From the NCBI GenBank assembly GCA_026706395.1, contig JAPOYU010000088.1:1-17163 (forward strand): a DNA stretch of 17,163 bases, read 5' to 3'. Source of the stretch: Chloroflexota bacterium (GTDB taxonomy: Bacteria > Chloroflexota > Anaerolineae > Aggregatilineales > Phototrophicaceae). Position numbers and translations under genes: made by a program. Positions 1 through 6,939 of this stretch are shown here, one piece after another. Each line of letters begins with the position of its first letter. The stretch's first letter is position 1. The notes below the pieces were generated by a model. That model was not told the DNA's origin, ran no database searches, and worked only from the letters and a program-made list of their open reading frames with translations.

Positions 1-891
1 GACATCCCATTCGAAATTCGCCAGCGCGCGCATGCTCGGCGTGCTCCAGGTGGCAATATGACCCATTGCCGCGACGCCGGCGCGGAAGGGCTGCGAGTTG
101 GGGAATGCTTCCATCTCAGTGCCGCTGGCGCCCGCATTTTCGACGTGCTGCAGGTTGTACCAGTGGTTGAGCGCCGCGCGAACTTCGGGCGTGTCAAAGG
201 TCATCGCGGATTCATCTTCGTTCATATGGACGCCGCCCCAGGCGCCGGTGAAGAAGCCGCCACCGCCGTTGCCCAGGTCAAGCCGGCCATCCCAGCCCCA
301 GACGCCCATGTCGGGGTCGGTCAGCTCAATGGCGGCGGCCGCCATGTCTTCCATCGTCCAGTCTTCGCTCGGGTAGTCCATACCCGCGGCGTCGAACATG
401 TCCTTGTTATAGCCAAGGATGATCGGACCATGGTCGTAGGGCAGCGCATGGATGCGACCGTTCACGCGGTACAAACGCACCGATTCTTCCCACATGCCTT
501 CGACGTTGAATTCTTCATCGGCCACGACGATGTCGTGGATGTCGATGATGATGCCCTCGTGCGCCCACGGGGTGGCACGGCTGCCGTGTACGTAAATGAC
601 ATCGGGCAAGGTGCCGGCGGCGGCCCAGGCGGGCACCACATTGTTGTGGTCGGCCCAGGTATTGTAGGTGATGCTGATCTTGATGTCCGGATGCCGCTCC
701 ATGAAGCCTTCATCGTATTCGGCCTGGCGCGGGCGGAAAGCCGCTTCCCAGTGCCGGCCGAATGTCAACTCAACGGTGTCTTGGGCGCTGGCGATGCTGC
801 TCAGCGGACCAAGCCCCGCGAGGGCAGCGCCCGATGTGCTGGCCGCCGCAAGCCTCAAAAAGTCACGGCGTGAAAGTTTTTCATTCTTCAT
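1..891 (-). CDS. ABC transporter extracellular solute-binding protein (sugar type), N-terminal part
   Basis: This gene is open at the left edge: 297 codons are present and the C-terminus lies outside. It reads as a family 1 sugar-binding protein, which captures a sugar or oligosaccharide outside the membrane for an ABC importer. Residues 7-13 (SRRDFLR) form a twin-arginine export motif, followed by an Ala/Gly-rich hydrophobic stretch and a likely cleavage site after Ala36 (SIASA/QD). The mature part has features typical of the family: the GTLPDVIYVHG segment, an ALPYDHGP segment and a YNKDMFDAAGMDYP segment. The ATG at 889-891 is preceded by AAAGGAAC at ribosome-binding distance. No permease genes are visible, but they may follow to the left. 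No lipobox cysteine is seen. The substrate is inferred from the fucose-related neighbours only. Confidence 0.88.
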   Translation of the reverse strand, partial: MKNEKLSRRDFLRLAAASTSGAALAGLGPLSSIASAQDTVELTFGRHWEAAFRPRQAEYDEGFMERHPDIKISITYNTWADHNNVVPAWAAAGTLPDVIYVHGSRATPWAHEGIIIDIHDIVVADEEFNVEGMWEESVRLYRVNGRIHALPYDHGPIILGYNKDMFDAAGMDYPSEDWTMEDMAAAAIELTDPDMGVWGWDGRLDLGNGGGGFFTGAWGGVHMNEDESAMTFDTPEVRAALNHWYNLQHVENAGASGTEMEAFPNSQPFRAGVAAMGHIATWSTPSMRALANFEWDV

Positions 892-1006
892 GATCGTTCC
901 TTTCTGTGCAAATCACTCTTGGCACAATTACCTGACCTAACGTTAACAATCTTGACTTCGTCACCTCCTTCGGCCGACGTTGGTCCTGTATTGGGTCAAC
1001 AGATTC

Positions 1007-1017
1007 GAAACCGGTTC
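1007..1017. promoter_or_regulatory. LacI-family operator-like palindrome
   Basis: GAAACCGGTTC contains the perfect 8-bp palindrome AACCGGTT (1009-1016). A central CCGG or CG flanked by AA/TT is typical of sites bound by LacI-family sugar regulators. It lies about 17-27 bases downstream of the predicted start of the minus-strand promoter, where a bound repressor would block transcription. ACCGGTTC occurs again at 8207-8214, upstream of the second GH29 gene. No regulator gene is visible in the window. Confidence 0.45.
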
Positions 1018-1040
1018 ATAAGAATCAGACTGCCTTTCGT

Positions 1041-1069
1041 ATCATAGATGAGGAAATATAATTTGTCAA
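1041..1069 (-). promoter_or_regulatory. sigma70-type promoter of the sugar-binding protein gene
   Basis: On the minus strand, a perfect -35 box TTGACA (plus 1064-1069) is followed by a 17-base spacer and the -10 box TATGAT (plus 1041-1046). Transcription would start near 1034, giving a leader of about 140 bases before the ATG at 891. The spacing and both hexamers are close to consensus, so this is one of the two strongest promoter matches in the window. Confidence 0.7.
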
Positions 1070-1206
1070 AAACTTCGCGCGCTGGTTGAGTGCTCGCGTC
1101 TGAATCGAGACACCAGGCAAATAAGTGTATCAGACTGACCGCGCTGGAGGGAGAGCCCCGTCCTCGGCATGCACGGGGTGGCGGGATCTTGTTGCAATAA
1201 ACTGTC

Positions 1207-1235
1207 TTGCTCGCGCGAGCAGACAAGTTTATTAT
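1207..1235 (+). promoter_or_regulatory. Candidate promoter of the chaperonin gene with overlapping palindrome
   Basis: TTGCTC (1207-1212) and TATTAT (1230-1235) are separated by 17 bases, giving a predicted start near 1242 and a leader of about 100 bases. The perfect palindrome TGCTCGCGCGAGCA (1208-1221) covers the -35 box and much of the spacer, and imperfect symmetry continues outward on both sides, so a repressor could sit here. It is not a CIRCE element: it lacks the GAGTGCTAA arms and the 9-base spacer. Confidence 0.4.
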
Positions 1236-1346
1236 CGTCAGGCGCGTCAAGCGTAATCGCGGTCATCATCTGGCTGTGGTAAGCTTGTCGCCGTTTTCTT
1301 AGGCGCGGGCTCTTTTCGTTTCGAGCCGGGTTTGCAATACACAATT

Positions 1347-2954
1347 ATGTCACGACCCAAAGTCATCCATCAGCCGGAGACACGGCAAGCGCTGAGCCGC
1401 GGCATTGCAACTCTGGTCAATGCCATTGCGCCGACGCTCGGTCCGCTCCCGCGCCGGTCCATCGCGCAGAACCTGGACAAATTCGAATTGCTGGACGACG
1501 GGGGCGTTATCGCCCGCCGCATCATCGCCTTGCCAGAGCAGGACGACGACGTTGGCGCGATGCTCATGCGGCAGGTCGTCTGGAAGACGCATCAGCACGT
1601 TGGCGACGGGGCCGCCACCACCGCCCTGCTCTACGAAAAGATCTACAACGAGGGCTTGCGTTTCATCGCCGCCGGCGCCGACCCCATGCGTTTGCGCTCG
1701 CGGCTGATGGCGCTTTTGCCGGCGCTCACCGAGCAAATGACCGCCGATCTGCGCCAGTTGAGCAACGAAGCCGAGCTGCAAGCGTTGGCTTTCTCCATTT
1801 GTTACGACGAGGAGATGGCGGCGATCCTGGCTGAAGTGCTTCATACGCTGGGACAATACGGACAAGTGGACGTTCGCGAGGGGCACGGGCGCGGCATGGA
1901 GTACAACTACGTCGAAGGCAGTTACTGGCGCGGGGGCGTCCAATCGAAGGAAATGCTGCGCGGCGGTCATCGCTTGGTCGCGGAACTGCATGACGCCGCC
2001 ATCCTGGTGACCGACGCGGCCATCGAAGAACCGGCCGAGCTGGTGCCGGTAATGCAGTTGGCGCTGCGCACGGGCATCAAGCAACTGCTGCTGATTGTCG
2101 ATTCGATCTCCGAGAAGGGTCTGGCGGTCGTGCTTGACAAGCGGCTGCGCGGGAAGATACGGACGATCATCGTCAAACTCGATGAATATCATCCCGGCGA
2201 CTTGAGCCTGGCGCAGGAAGATATCGCTCTCATGACCGGCGCGCGCCCTCTCTTGCAGAAAGCCGGTGAATCGCTGGCGACGGTTCAAGCGCCTGACTTT
2301 GGCTGGGCGCGCTGGGTATGGGCGGATGACAAGAACTTCGGTTTCGCCAGCGGAAAGGGCGATCCCGGGCTGGTCCGCGAGCAGGTTCGCCGCCTGCGTG
2401 AAACTTACTCCGAGACTGACGATGACGACACACGCATGCGCGCGCTGAATCGGCTGGGCAACCTCAACGGCGGGCTCGCGACTGTATATGTAGGCGGCAT
2501 CGCCAAAGACGAAATCAGGGGGCGAAAGGAACTGGCCGAGCGCGCCATCCGCGCTTTGCGGAGGGCGGCGGACGGCGGGGTGATCCCTGGTGGCGGAGTG
2601 GCCCTTTTGCGCTGTCGCGATTGGCTGCTGCATGATGCGATGGACCAGGAGGAACTGGAAAGCCGCGCCGCTCGTTTGATCCTGGCGGCCGCCGCCGAAG
2701 CGCCGATACGTACGTTGCTGGAGAATGCCGGCTACGACCCCAGCGAAGCTCTGGCGCAACTGGGACAATGCGCCGTCGGCAGCGGCTTTGACGTAATGAC
2801 GGGCGCAATCGTCGATATGGCCGAGGCCGGCATCGTCGATGTGGCGCAGGTGCAGGTCGAAGCTGCCCAGCGCGCTGTGGCCAGTGCCGCCCTCGCCTTG
2901 ACCATTGACGTGTTGGTTTTGCACCGCGAGCCCGAAACCATGACGGAGCCGTAA
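1347..2954 (+). CDS. Divergent GroEL-like chaperonin (Cpn60/TCP-1 family)
   Basis: The 535-residue protein aligns by eye with GroEL (548 residues) along its whole length. Equatorial landmarks are the TLGP segment near residue 30, LLDDGG (Asp51, matching GroEL Asp52), VGDGAATT (Asp87, matching GroEL Asp87) and IPGGGVALL (Gly415-417). Central segments resemble the intermediate and apical domains (VEGSYWRGG, EDIALMTGA, RLGNLNGG). Key departures: the catalytic GroEL Asp398 position is Arg399 in an ungapped helix alignment, two of the three nucleotide-contacting threonines after GDG are alanines, the GroEL APGFGDRR stretch is replaced, and the C-terminal GGM tail is absent. ATP turnover may therefore be altered or lost. 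No groES is adjacent. The ATG at 1347 is chosen because the family N-terminus fits; a TTG at 1332 would add five residues. The next gene starts directly at its stop codon. Confidence 0.85.
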   Translation: MSRPKVIHQPETRQALSRGIATLVNAIAPTLGPLPRRSIAQNLDKFELLDDGGVIARRIIALPEQDDDVGAMLMRQVVWKTHQHVGDGAATTALLYEKIYNEGLRFIAAGADPMRLRSRLMALLPALTEQMTADLRQLSNEAELQALAFSICYDEEMAAILAEVLHTLGQYGQVDVREGHGRGMEYNYVEGSYWRGGVQSKEMLRGGHRLVAELHDAAILVTDAAIEEPAELVPVMQLALRTGIKQLLLIVDSISEKGLAVVLDKRLRGKIRTIIVKLDEYHPGDLSLAQEDIALMTGARPLLQKAGESLATVQAPDFGWARWVWADDKNFGFASGKGDPGLVREQVRRLRETYSETDDDDTRMRALNRLGNLNGGLATVYVGGIAKDEIRGRKELAERAIRALRRAADGGVIPGGGVALLRCRDWLLHDAMDQEELESRAARLILAAAAEAPIRTLLENAGYDPSEALAQLGQCAVGSGFDVMTGAIVDMAEAGIVDVAQVQVEAAQRAVASAALALTIDVLVLHREPETMTEP

Positions 2955-3824
2955 TTGACAGCGGTTGAACTGATGGAAAGAACACACGCCCTCCTCCAAA
3001 CCGGCGAAAGGATCTACGCCGCGCGCCAGACCGGCCTTTTCCAAGTCGACGCTGACGGCAAGGGGACGAATCTCTATCGGAGCTGGCCACTCGGCGAAAA
3101 CCTGCCCACGCTCGCGGTCGCGGTCGACAGGTCCGCCGGCCTTATGCTTGCGGGCATCAATGGCGGCGTCGCCCGCTCGACCGACGGCGGACGCAACTGG
3201 GATGCGGTAGCCTTTCGCGCCCCGCCACCCCTGGTGACCTGCCTGGCGCCCACACGGGACTTCAACGATGCCGGCTGGATATTGGCGGGCAGTTTTGAGG
3301 ACGGCGTCTTCCGCTCGACCGACGGCGGGAAGACTTGGCGCGCCAATAATCACGGGCTTTTCGACCATAGCGTCAACTGCCTGGCGCCCTCGCCGGAATG
3401 CGCCGCTGACGGCATCGTCTACGCCGGCACAAGCAGCGGCATATACCGCAGTGAGAACGGCGGCAAGCTCTGGCGCGACCTGCGCATGCCCGCGGGCGAT
3501 GAGACGGTCCTGAGCCTGGCGACGCCGCCCGAAGGCGCGGGGATCTATGCTGGCACGGAGTCGCATGGTCTGCTGCTTTCTACCGATGGGGGCGAGAGTT
3601 GGGCGCGGCTGATCGAGACCGGGGGCGCGGTCAATGCGATTGCGGTTGCGGCTGACGAGACCTTGATCGCGCAGGTGGATGACGCGGCGCTGCGCTCGAG
3701 CGACGGCGGCGGAAGCTGGGTGGAGATTGCCGCTGGAGGCGTCGATTGCCTGCTGCTGGATGAGGATGGCGGACAGTTGATCCTGGCTTTATCCGATGGG
3801 GGCTTGCGGCGGGAAGCGCTTTGA
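2955..3824 (+). CDS. Cytosolic Asp-box (BNR/YCF48-like) beta-propeller protein
   Basis: The 289-residue protein has five Asp-box repeats of the form S-x-(D/N)-G-G-x-x-W at residues 75-82, 121-128, 166-173, 209-216 and 248-255, spaced 39-46 residues apart. Between them are blade strands such as ILAGSFEDGVFRS and VYAGTSSGIYRS. This is the pattern of sialidase-like, Vps10-like and HCF136/YCF48 propellers. Sialidase catalytic residues are not recognisable, so a binding or assembly scaffold is more likely than an enzyme. No signal peptide or membrane segment is seen, so it should be cytosolic. The TTG start at 2955 directly abuts the chaperonin stop codon and has GGAG six bases upstream (2945-2948), which implies translational coupling; an ATG at 2973 is the alternative but lacks a clear ribosome-binding site. 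Its function and any contact with the chaperonin are inferences. Confidence 0.78.
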   Translation: MTAVELMERTHALLQTGERIYAARQTGLFQVDADGKGTNLYRSWPLGENLPTLAVAVDRSAGLMLAGINGGVARSTDGGRNWDAVAFRAPPPLVTCLAPTRDFNDAGWILAGSFEDGVFRSTDGGKTWRANNHGLFDHSVNCLAPSPECAADGIVYAGTSSGIYRSENGGKLWRDLRMPAGDETVLSLATPPEGAGIYAGTESHGLLLSTDGGESWARLIETGGAVNAIAVAADETLIAQVDDAALRSSDGGGSWVEIAAGGVDCLLLDEDGGQLILALSDGGLRREAL

Positions 3825-4095
3825 CGCCTGACGAAACCTGCGACGGTCGAGGCAAAATCCGGGAAATGAATTGCGGAGGCAGTGGCGATTCCGCGTCGCG
3901 AAAAATTGATGGAAAAGTGTAACAAAAGGACATCAATGGGACATATCCGGTATGGGAACGGGACATAAATTGACGAACAAATCTCAGTAATTAGGCGCAG
4001 AATCGTGCGACTGTGTCGATACAGTATAGATGAGGCCTGCATTCGGCGGAAAAAACTGAGAAAGGTCGCAGCCAGGTATGCCAGGAGGTTGTGAG

Positions 4096-4124
4096 TTGTT
4101 TGTGAATGCGGCTGTCCATACTTG
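4096..4124 (+). promoter_or_regulatory. Weak candidate promoter of the fucosidase operon
   Basis: TTGTTT (4096-4101) and TACTTG (4119-4124) are separated by 17 bases. The -10 box is poor. The placement would put the inverted repeat at 4154-4169 a little downstream of the start, in a repressing position. This is a suggestion only. Confidence 0.25.
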
Positions 4125-4153
4125 TCAGCGTAACATAAAAAGATGCCGCATAG

Positions 4154-4169
4154 GTGAACAAATGTTCAC
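4154..4169. promoter_or_regulatory. Perfect inverted repeat, operator candidate
   Basis: GTGAACA (4154-4160), a 2-base centre AA, then TGTTCAC (4163-4169). After one mismatch the symmetry continues with TA/TA outside. It lies 55 bases upstream of the first GH29 start and is a likely binding site for the regulator of the operon. The core GAAC-N4-GTTC also matches the Gram-positive LexA (SOS) box pattern, but a sugar-responsive regulator is more plausible given the genes downstream. Confidence 0.5.
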
Positions 4170-4223
4170 GTATGAATTGGAAGCGGCGAAGACAAATCGG
4201 GCGAAAGACATGAGGGGGGTGAA

Positions 4224-5612
4224 ATGATGAAATTTGAACCGACGCTGGAATCGGTACGTCAGCACCAAGTGCCGGCCTGGTACGACGGGGCGAAGCTGGG
4301 GATATTCATCCACTGGGGTTTGTATTCGGTGCCGGCCTGGGCGCCGCATGGCGGGGACATCGGCGAAGTCTTCCAAAGCGGCGACATGAGCGACTGGTTC
4401 CGCAACAATTCTTATGCCGAGTGGTACTTGAACACGCTCAAGTTTGAAGACAGCCCGACGCGCGAGTGGCACAACAAGAACTACGGCGCAGGATTCCAAT
4501 ATGACGATTTCGCGGCTGGATTCAATTCGGCGCTGAGGCGTTGGAACCCGGACGATATGGCGGCGCTCTTCGCCGATGCCAACGCGCGCTATGTGGTCTT
4601 GACCAGCAAACATCATGATGGCTTCACTTTGTGGAAGAGCGACACCCCTTGCCCGCATAAGCCGGGCTATCACACGATGCGCGATATAGTCGGCGAGGTG
4701 ACGGCGGCGGTGCGCGCGCAGGGCATGCGCATGGGACTGTATTACTCGGGCGGGCTGGATTGGGCCTTCAACGAGGCGCGGATCGAAGATGTTAAAGACG
4801 TCTGGGGGACCATCGTGCCGGATCCGGAATTCGTCGAGTATTCGCTGGCGCATGGGCGCGAGCTCACCGACCGCTATCGGCCGGCGCTGATGTGGAACGA
4901 CATCGGCTATCCGGCGGCGGCTGATTTGGGCGAGCTATTCGCCTATTACTACAACAATGTGCCAGAGGGCGTTATTTGCGACCGCTTCACGCAATCGCGC
5001 GATCAGGCGCCGAAAGAGGACGAGCCGCTGGCGCCGCCGCGCGGTCCGCATTATGACTTTGTGACGCCGGAGTACGCGCAGTTTGATGAGATACAGGCGG
5101 GCAAGTGGGAGAGCTGCCGCGGCATCGGCCACAGCTTCGGCTACAACCGCAACGAAGGCGATGAGCAGTTGCTGGCGGAGGACGAGTTGATTCACATGTT
5201 CGTCGATATCGTCAGCAAGAATGGCAACCTGCTGCTGAATGTGGGCCCGATGGCGGACGGGACGATCCCGGCGAATCAGGCGGAGCGCCTGCGGGGTTTG
5301 GGACGCTGGCTGGATGTCAACGGGGCGGCGATATTTGATACGCGACCCTGGCGGCGAGCGGAAGGGGTGACGACACAAGGCTTGGAGATTCGCTTCACCG
5401 AGATAGACGAGGCGCTGTACGCCACGCTGCTGGGCACACCCGCCGAGAGCGAGATCGCGATAGAAAGCCTCAACGCGCCCAAAAGAGCGGAGATTCGCCT
5501 GCTTGGACGCGACGCTGAATTGAGTTGGCGTCAAGACGGCGCCGATCTACGGATTGAGCTGCCGGGCGATCTGCCGGAGTCACCGGCGCATTCGTTGGAG
5601 ATTAGAGCGTAG
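4224..5612 (+). CDS. Alpha-L-fucosidase, glycoside hydrolase family 29
   Basis: This retaining exo-glycosidase (EC 3.2.1.51) should release L-fucose from fucosylated oligosaccharides. The 462-residue protein shows the GH29 barrel signatures: GIFIHWG with His30, SKHHDGF with His130-His131, and MWNDIGYP with the probable nucleophile Asp226, the context seen in the Thermotoga enzyme. The KWESCRG-HSFGYN stretch (294-308) follows as a candidate acid/base region, then NGNLLLNVGPMADG near 338 and a small C-terminal beta domain. No signal peptide is present, so it should act in the cytoplasm on imported sugars. A very strong G-rich ribosome-binding site ending at 4219 precedes two adjacent ATGs; the second (4227) has the better spacing. 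It is the first gene of a five-gene same-strand run, 19 bases before the first permease. Confidence 0.93.
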   Translation: MMKFEPTLESVRQHQVPAWYDGAKLGIFIHWGLYSVPAWAPHGGDIGEVFQSGDMSDWFRNNSYAEWYLNTLKFEDSPTREWHNKNYGAGFQYDDFAAGFNSALRRWNPDDMAALFADANARYVVLTSKHHDGFTLWKSDTPCPHKPGYHTMRDIVGEVTAAVRAQGMRMGLYYSGGLDWAFNEARIEDVKDVWGTIVPDPEFVEYSLAHGRELTDRYRPALMWNDIGYPAAADLGELFAYYYNNVPEGVICDRFTQSRDQAPKEDEPLAPPRGPHYDFVTPEYAQFDEIQAGKWESCRGIGHSFGYNRNEGDEQLLAEDELIHMFVDIVSKNGNLLLNVGPMADGTIPANQAERLRGLGRWLDVNGAAIFDTRPWRRAEGVTTQGLEIRFTEIDEALYATLLGTPAESEIAIESLNAPKRAEIRLLGRDAELSWRQDGADLRIELPGDLPESPAHSLEIRA

Positions 5613-5631
5613 ACACTGCTGAAAGGCAGAG

Positions 5632-6939
5632 GTGGCCCAATTGGCTGTGAAAGTTAGTCCTTTCGTACAGAAGAATCTGCGCTGGAATTTCTCGGTCAAT
5701 CTGATCGACATCACGTTCATCACGCTGGCCTTCAGCTTGATATCGCGCGAGACGATCATGCCGCTGCTGATCAGCAACTTGACGGAGTCGAAAATCGCGA
5801 TTGGTTTGGTGCCGGCGATATTCAGTATCTCGTTTTATTTGCCGCAGTTGTTCGCGGCCAACCATGCCGAGCGGCTCAAGCGCAAGCTGCCCTTTGTCAT
5901 GCTGATCGGCGGCTTGCTGGAGCGGGTGCCCTATTTCTTCGTCGGCTTCGCGGTGCTGTTGTTTGCCGAGAGCGCGCCGAGCTTGGCGCTGATGGCGGTG
6001 TACCTGGTGATTGGCTTGGGGGCCTTCGGCGCGGGGGTGGCGACGCCGGCCTGGTTCACGATGATCGGCAAGGTGCTGCCGGTGAATCGGCGCGGGATCT
6101 TCTTCGGCGTCAGCGATGGCTTGGGCACCTTGATGGGCATTATCGGCGCATTTTTTGTCGGCATCATTTTGGATGACTTCGGCTATCCGCAGAATTTCGC
6201 CACGTTGTTCATTGCGGCGGCTGTCTTCATGGGCATCTCCTGGATCGGCTTGTCGCTGAATCGGGAGCCGGAAAGCCCGGTGGTCAAGGAGCATATCCCG
6301 CTTCGGCGCTATTTCAGGCGGCTGCCCGGGATTTTGCGCGGCAATCACAATTTTCGCCGTTTCCTGCTGAGTTATTCGATCAGCCGCTTGAGCTTGATGG
6401 GCACGAGCTTTTTCATCGTTTACGGCAATGAGAACTTCAATTTGACAGGGGCTGATGTCGGGGCGCTGACCGCGGTTTTGCTGGGCAGCCAGGCGGTAAT
6501 GCAACTGGCGCTGGGCTGGCTGGGCGATCGGCGCGGGCACAAATTTAATCTGATGCTTTTCGCTTTCGCGGCGGCGCTGGCGGCGCTGCTGGCCTCATTC
6601 GCGACCAATATGCTGGGCTTGATACCGGCCTTCGCGCTGCTGGGCACGGCGCTGGCGGCGGACCGGATATCGCATCTGAACATCGTGCTGGAATTTGCTT
6701 TGCCGGAAGATCAGCCGACGTTCATCGGGCTGACGAATACGCTGCTGGCGCCGGTGGTCTTCCTGGCGCCGATCATCGGCGGCTGGGCGGCCGGCATCGG
6801 CTTCGACCGGCTGTTTGAGTTGATGATCGCCTGCGGCCTTGTCGGCGGCGCTCTGCTGCTGGTCTGGGTGAAGGAGCCGCGGCATATCCCGCCCGCGCCG
6901 GTCAGAGACGCAGACGCGGACAAAGCCAAGCGTGATTAA
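5632..6939 (+). CDS. MFS permease, copy 1 of a tandem pair
   Basis: The 435-residue integral membrane protein has about twelve hydrophobic segments, alternating through the whole chain, with a polar central loop around residues 205-235 (EPESPVVKEHIPLRRY). An MFS motif-A sequence, GWLGDRRGHK, lies at residues 295-304. The segment TPAWFTMIGKVLPVNRRGIFFG (about residue 140) is nearly identical in the next gene. It starts with GTG, preceded by GAAAGG, and lies between two fucosidase genes, so import of fucosylated oligosaccharides or fucose is the likely role. It is not clearly a FucP-type fucose permease, and export or a peptide-like substrate cannot be excluded. Its stop codon overlaps the next start by 8 bases. 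Confidence 0.87.
   Translation: MAQLAVKVSPFVQKNLRWNFSVNLIDITFITLAFSLISRETIMPLLISNLTESKIAIGLVPAIFSISFYLPQLFAANHAERLKRKLPFVMLIGGLLERVPYFFVGFAVLLFAESAPSLALMAVYLVIGLGAFGAGVATPAWFTMIGKVLPVNRRGIFFGVSDGLGTLMGIIGAFFVGIILDDFGYPQNFATLFIAAAVFMGISWIGLSLNREPESPVVKEHIPLRRYFRRLPGILRGNHNFRRFLLSYSISRLSLMGTSFFIVYGNENFNLTGADVGALTAVLLGSQAVMQLALGWLGDRRGHKFNLMLFAFAAALAALLASFATNMLGLIPAFALLGTALAADRISHLNIVLEFALPEDQPTFIGLTNTLLAPVVFLAPIIGGWAAGIGFDRLFELMIACGLVGGALLLVWVKEPRHIPPAPVRDADADKAKRD

Larger units (their letters stand above)
892..1346. other. Divergent intergenic region (455 bases)
   Basis: This region separates the minus-strand sugar-binding protein gene from the plus-strand chaperonin gene. It holds one candidate promoter in each direction, the LacI-like palindrome, a 14-bp palindrome at 1208-1221, and a hairpin with stem CCCCGT (1156-1161) and ACGGGG (1173-1178). 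The hairpin has no T-tract and its role is unknown. Short reading frames here lack recognisable homology and I see no gene. Confidence 0.7.
3825..4223. other. 400-base intergenic region with helically phased GGACAT repeats
   Basis: No gene is seen, and the base composition is visibly more A+T-rich than the flanking genes. GGACAT occurs at 3928-3933, 3939-3944 and 3961-3966, offsets of 11 and 22 bases, so all copies face the same side of the helix. The intervening 11-base unit (from 3950) is degenerate. Further right are a weak promoter candidate and a strong inverted repeat, listed separately. No clear terminator follows the propeller gene. Confidence 0.55.

Noticed and set aside
58..873. A 271-codon plus-strand frame over the left edge
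   Set aside because: It is antisense to the sugar-binding protein, whose Tat signal and family motifs are readable; the plus-strand product shows no family features.
1208..1221. CIRCE heat-shock operator upstream of the chaperonin
   Set aside because: The palindrome lacks the conserved TTAGCACTC/GAGTGCTAA arms and the 9-base spacer.
1350..3566. A 738-codon open frame on the minus strand across the chaperonin and propeller genes
   Set aside because: It is antisense to two genes with clear homology, crosses their boundary, has no recognisable family, and is rich in Arg/Gln/His/Ala as expected for a shadow of G+C-rich coding sequence.
5602..6540. A 312-codon minus-strand frame under the first MFS gene
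   Set aside because: Low-complexity Gln/Ala/Arg/His product without hydrophobic segments; the plus-strand frame gives a convincing twelve-helix permease.
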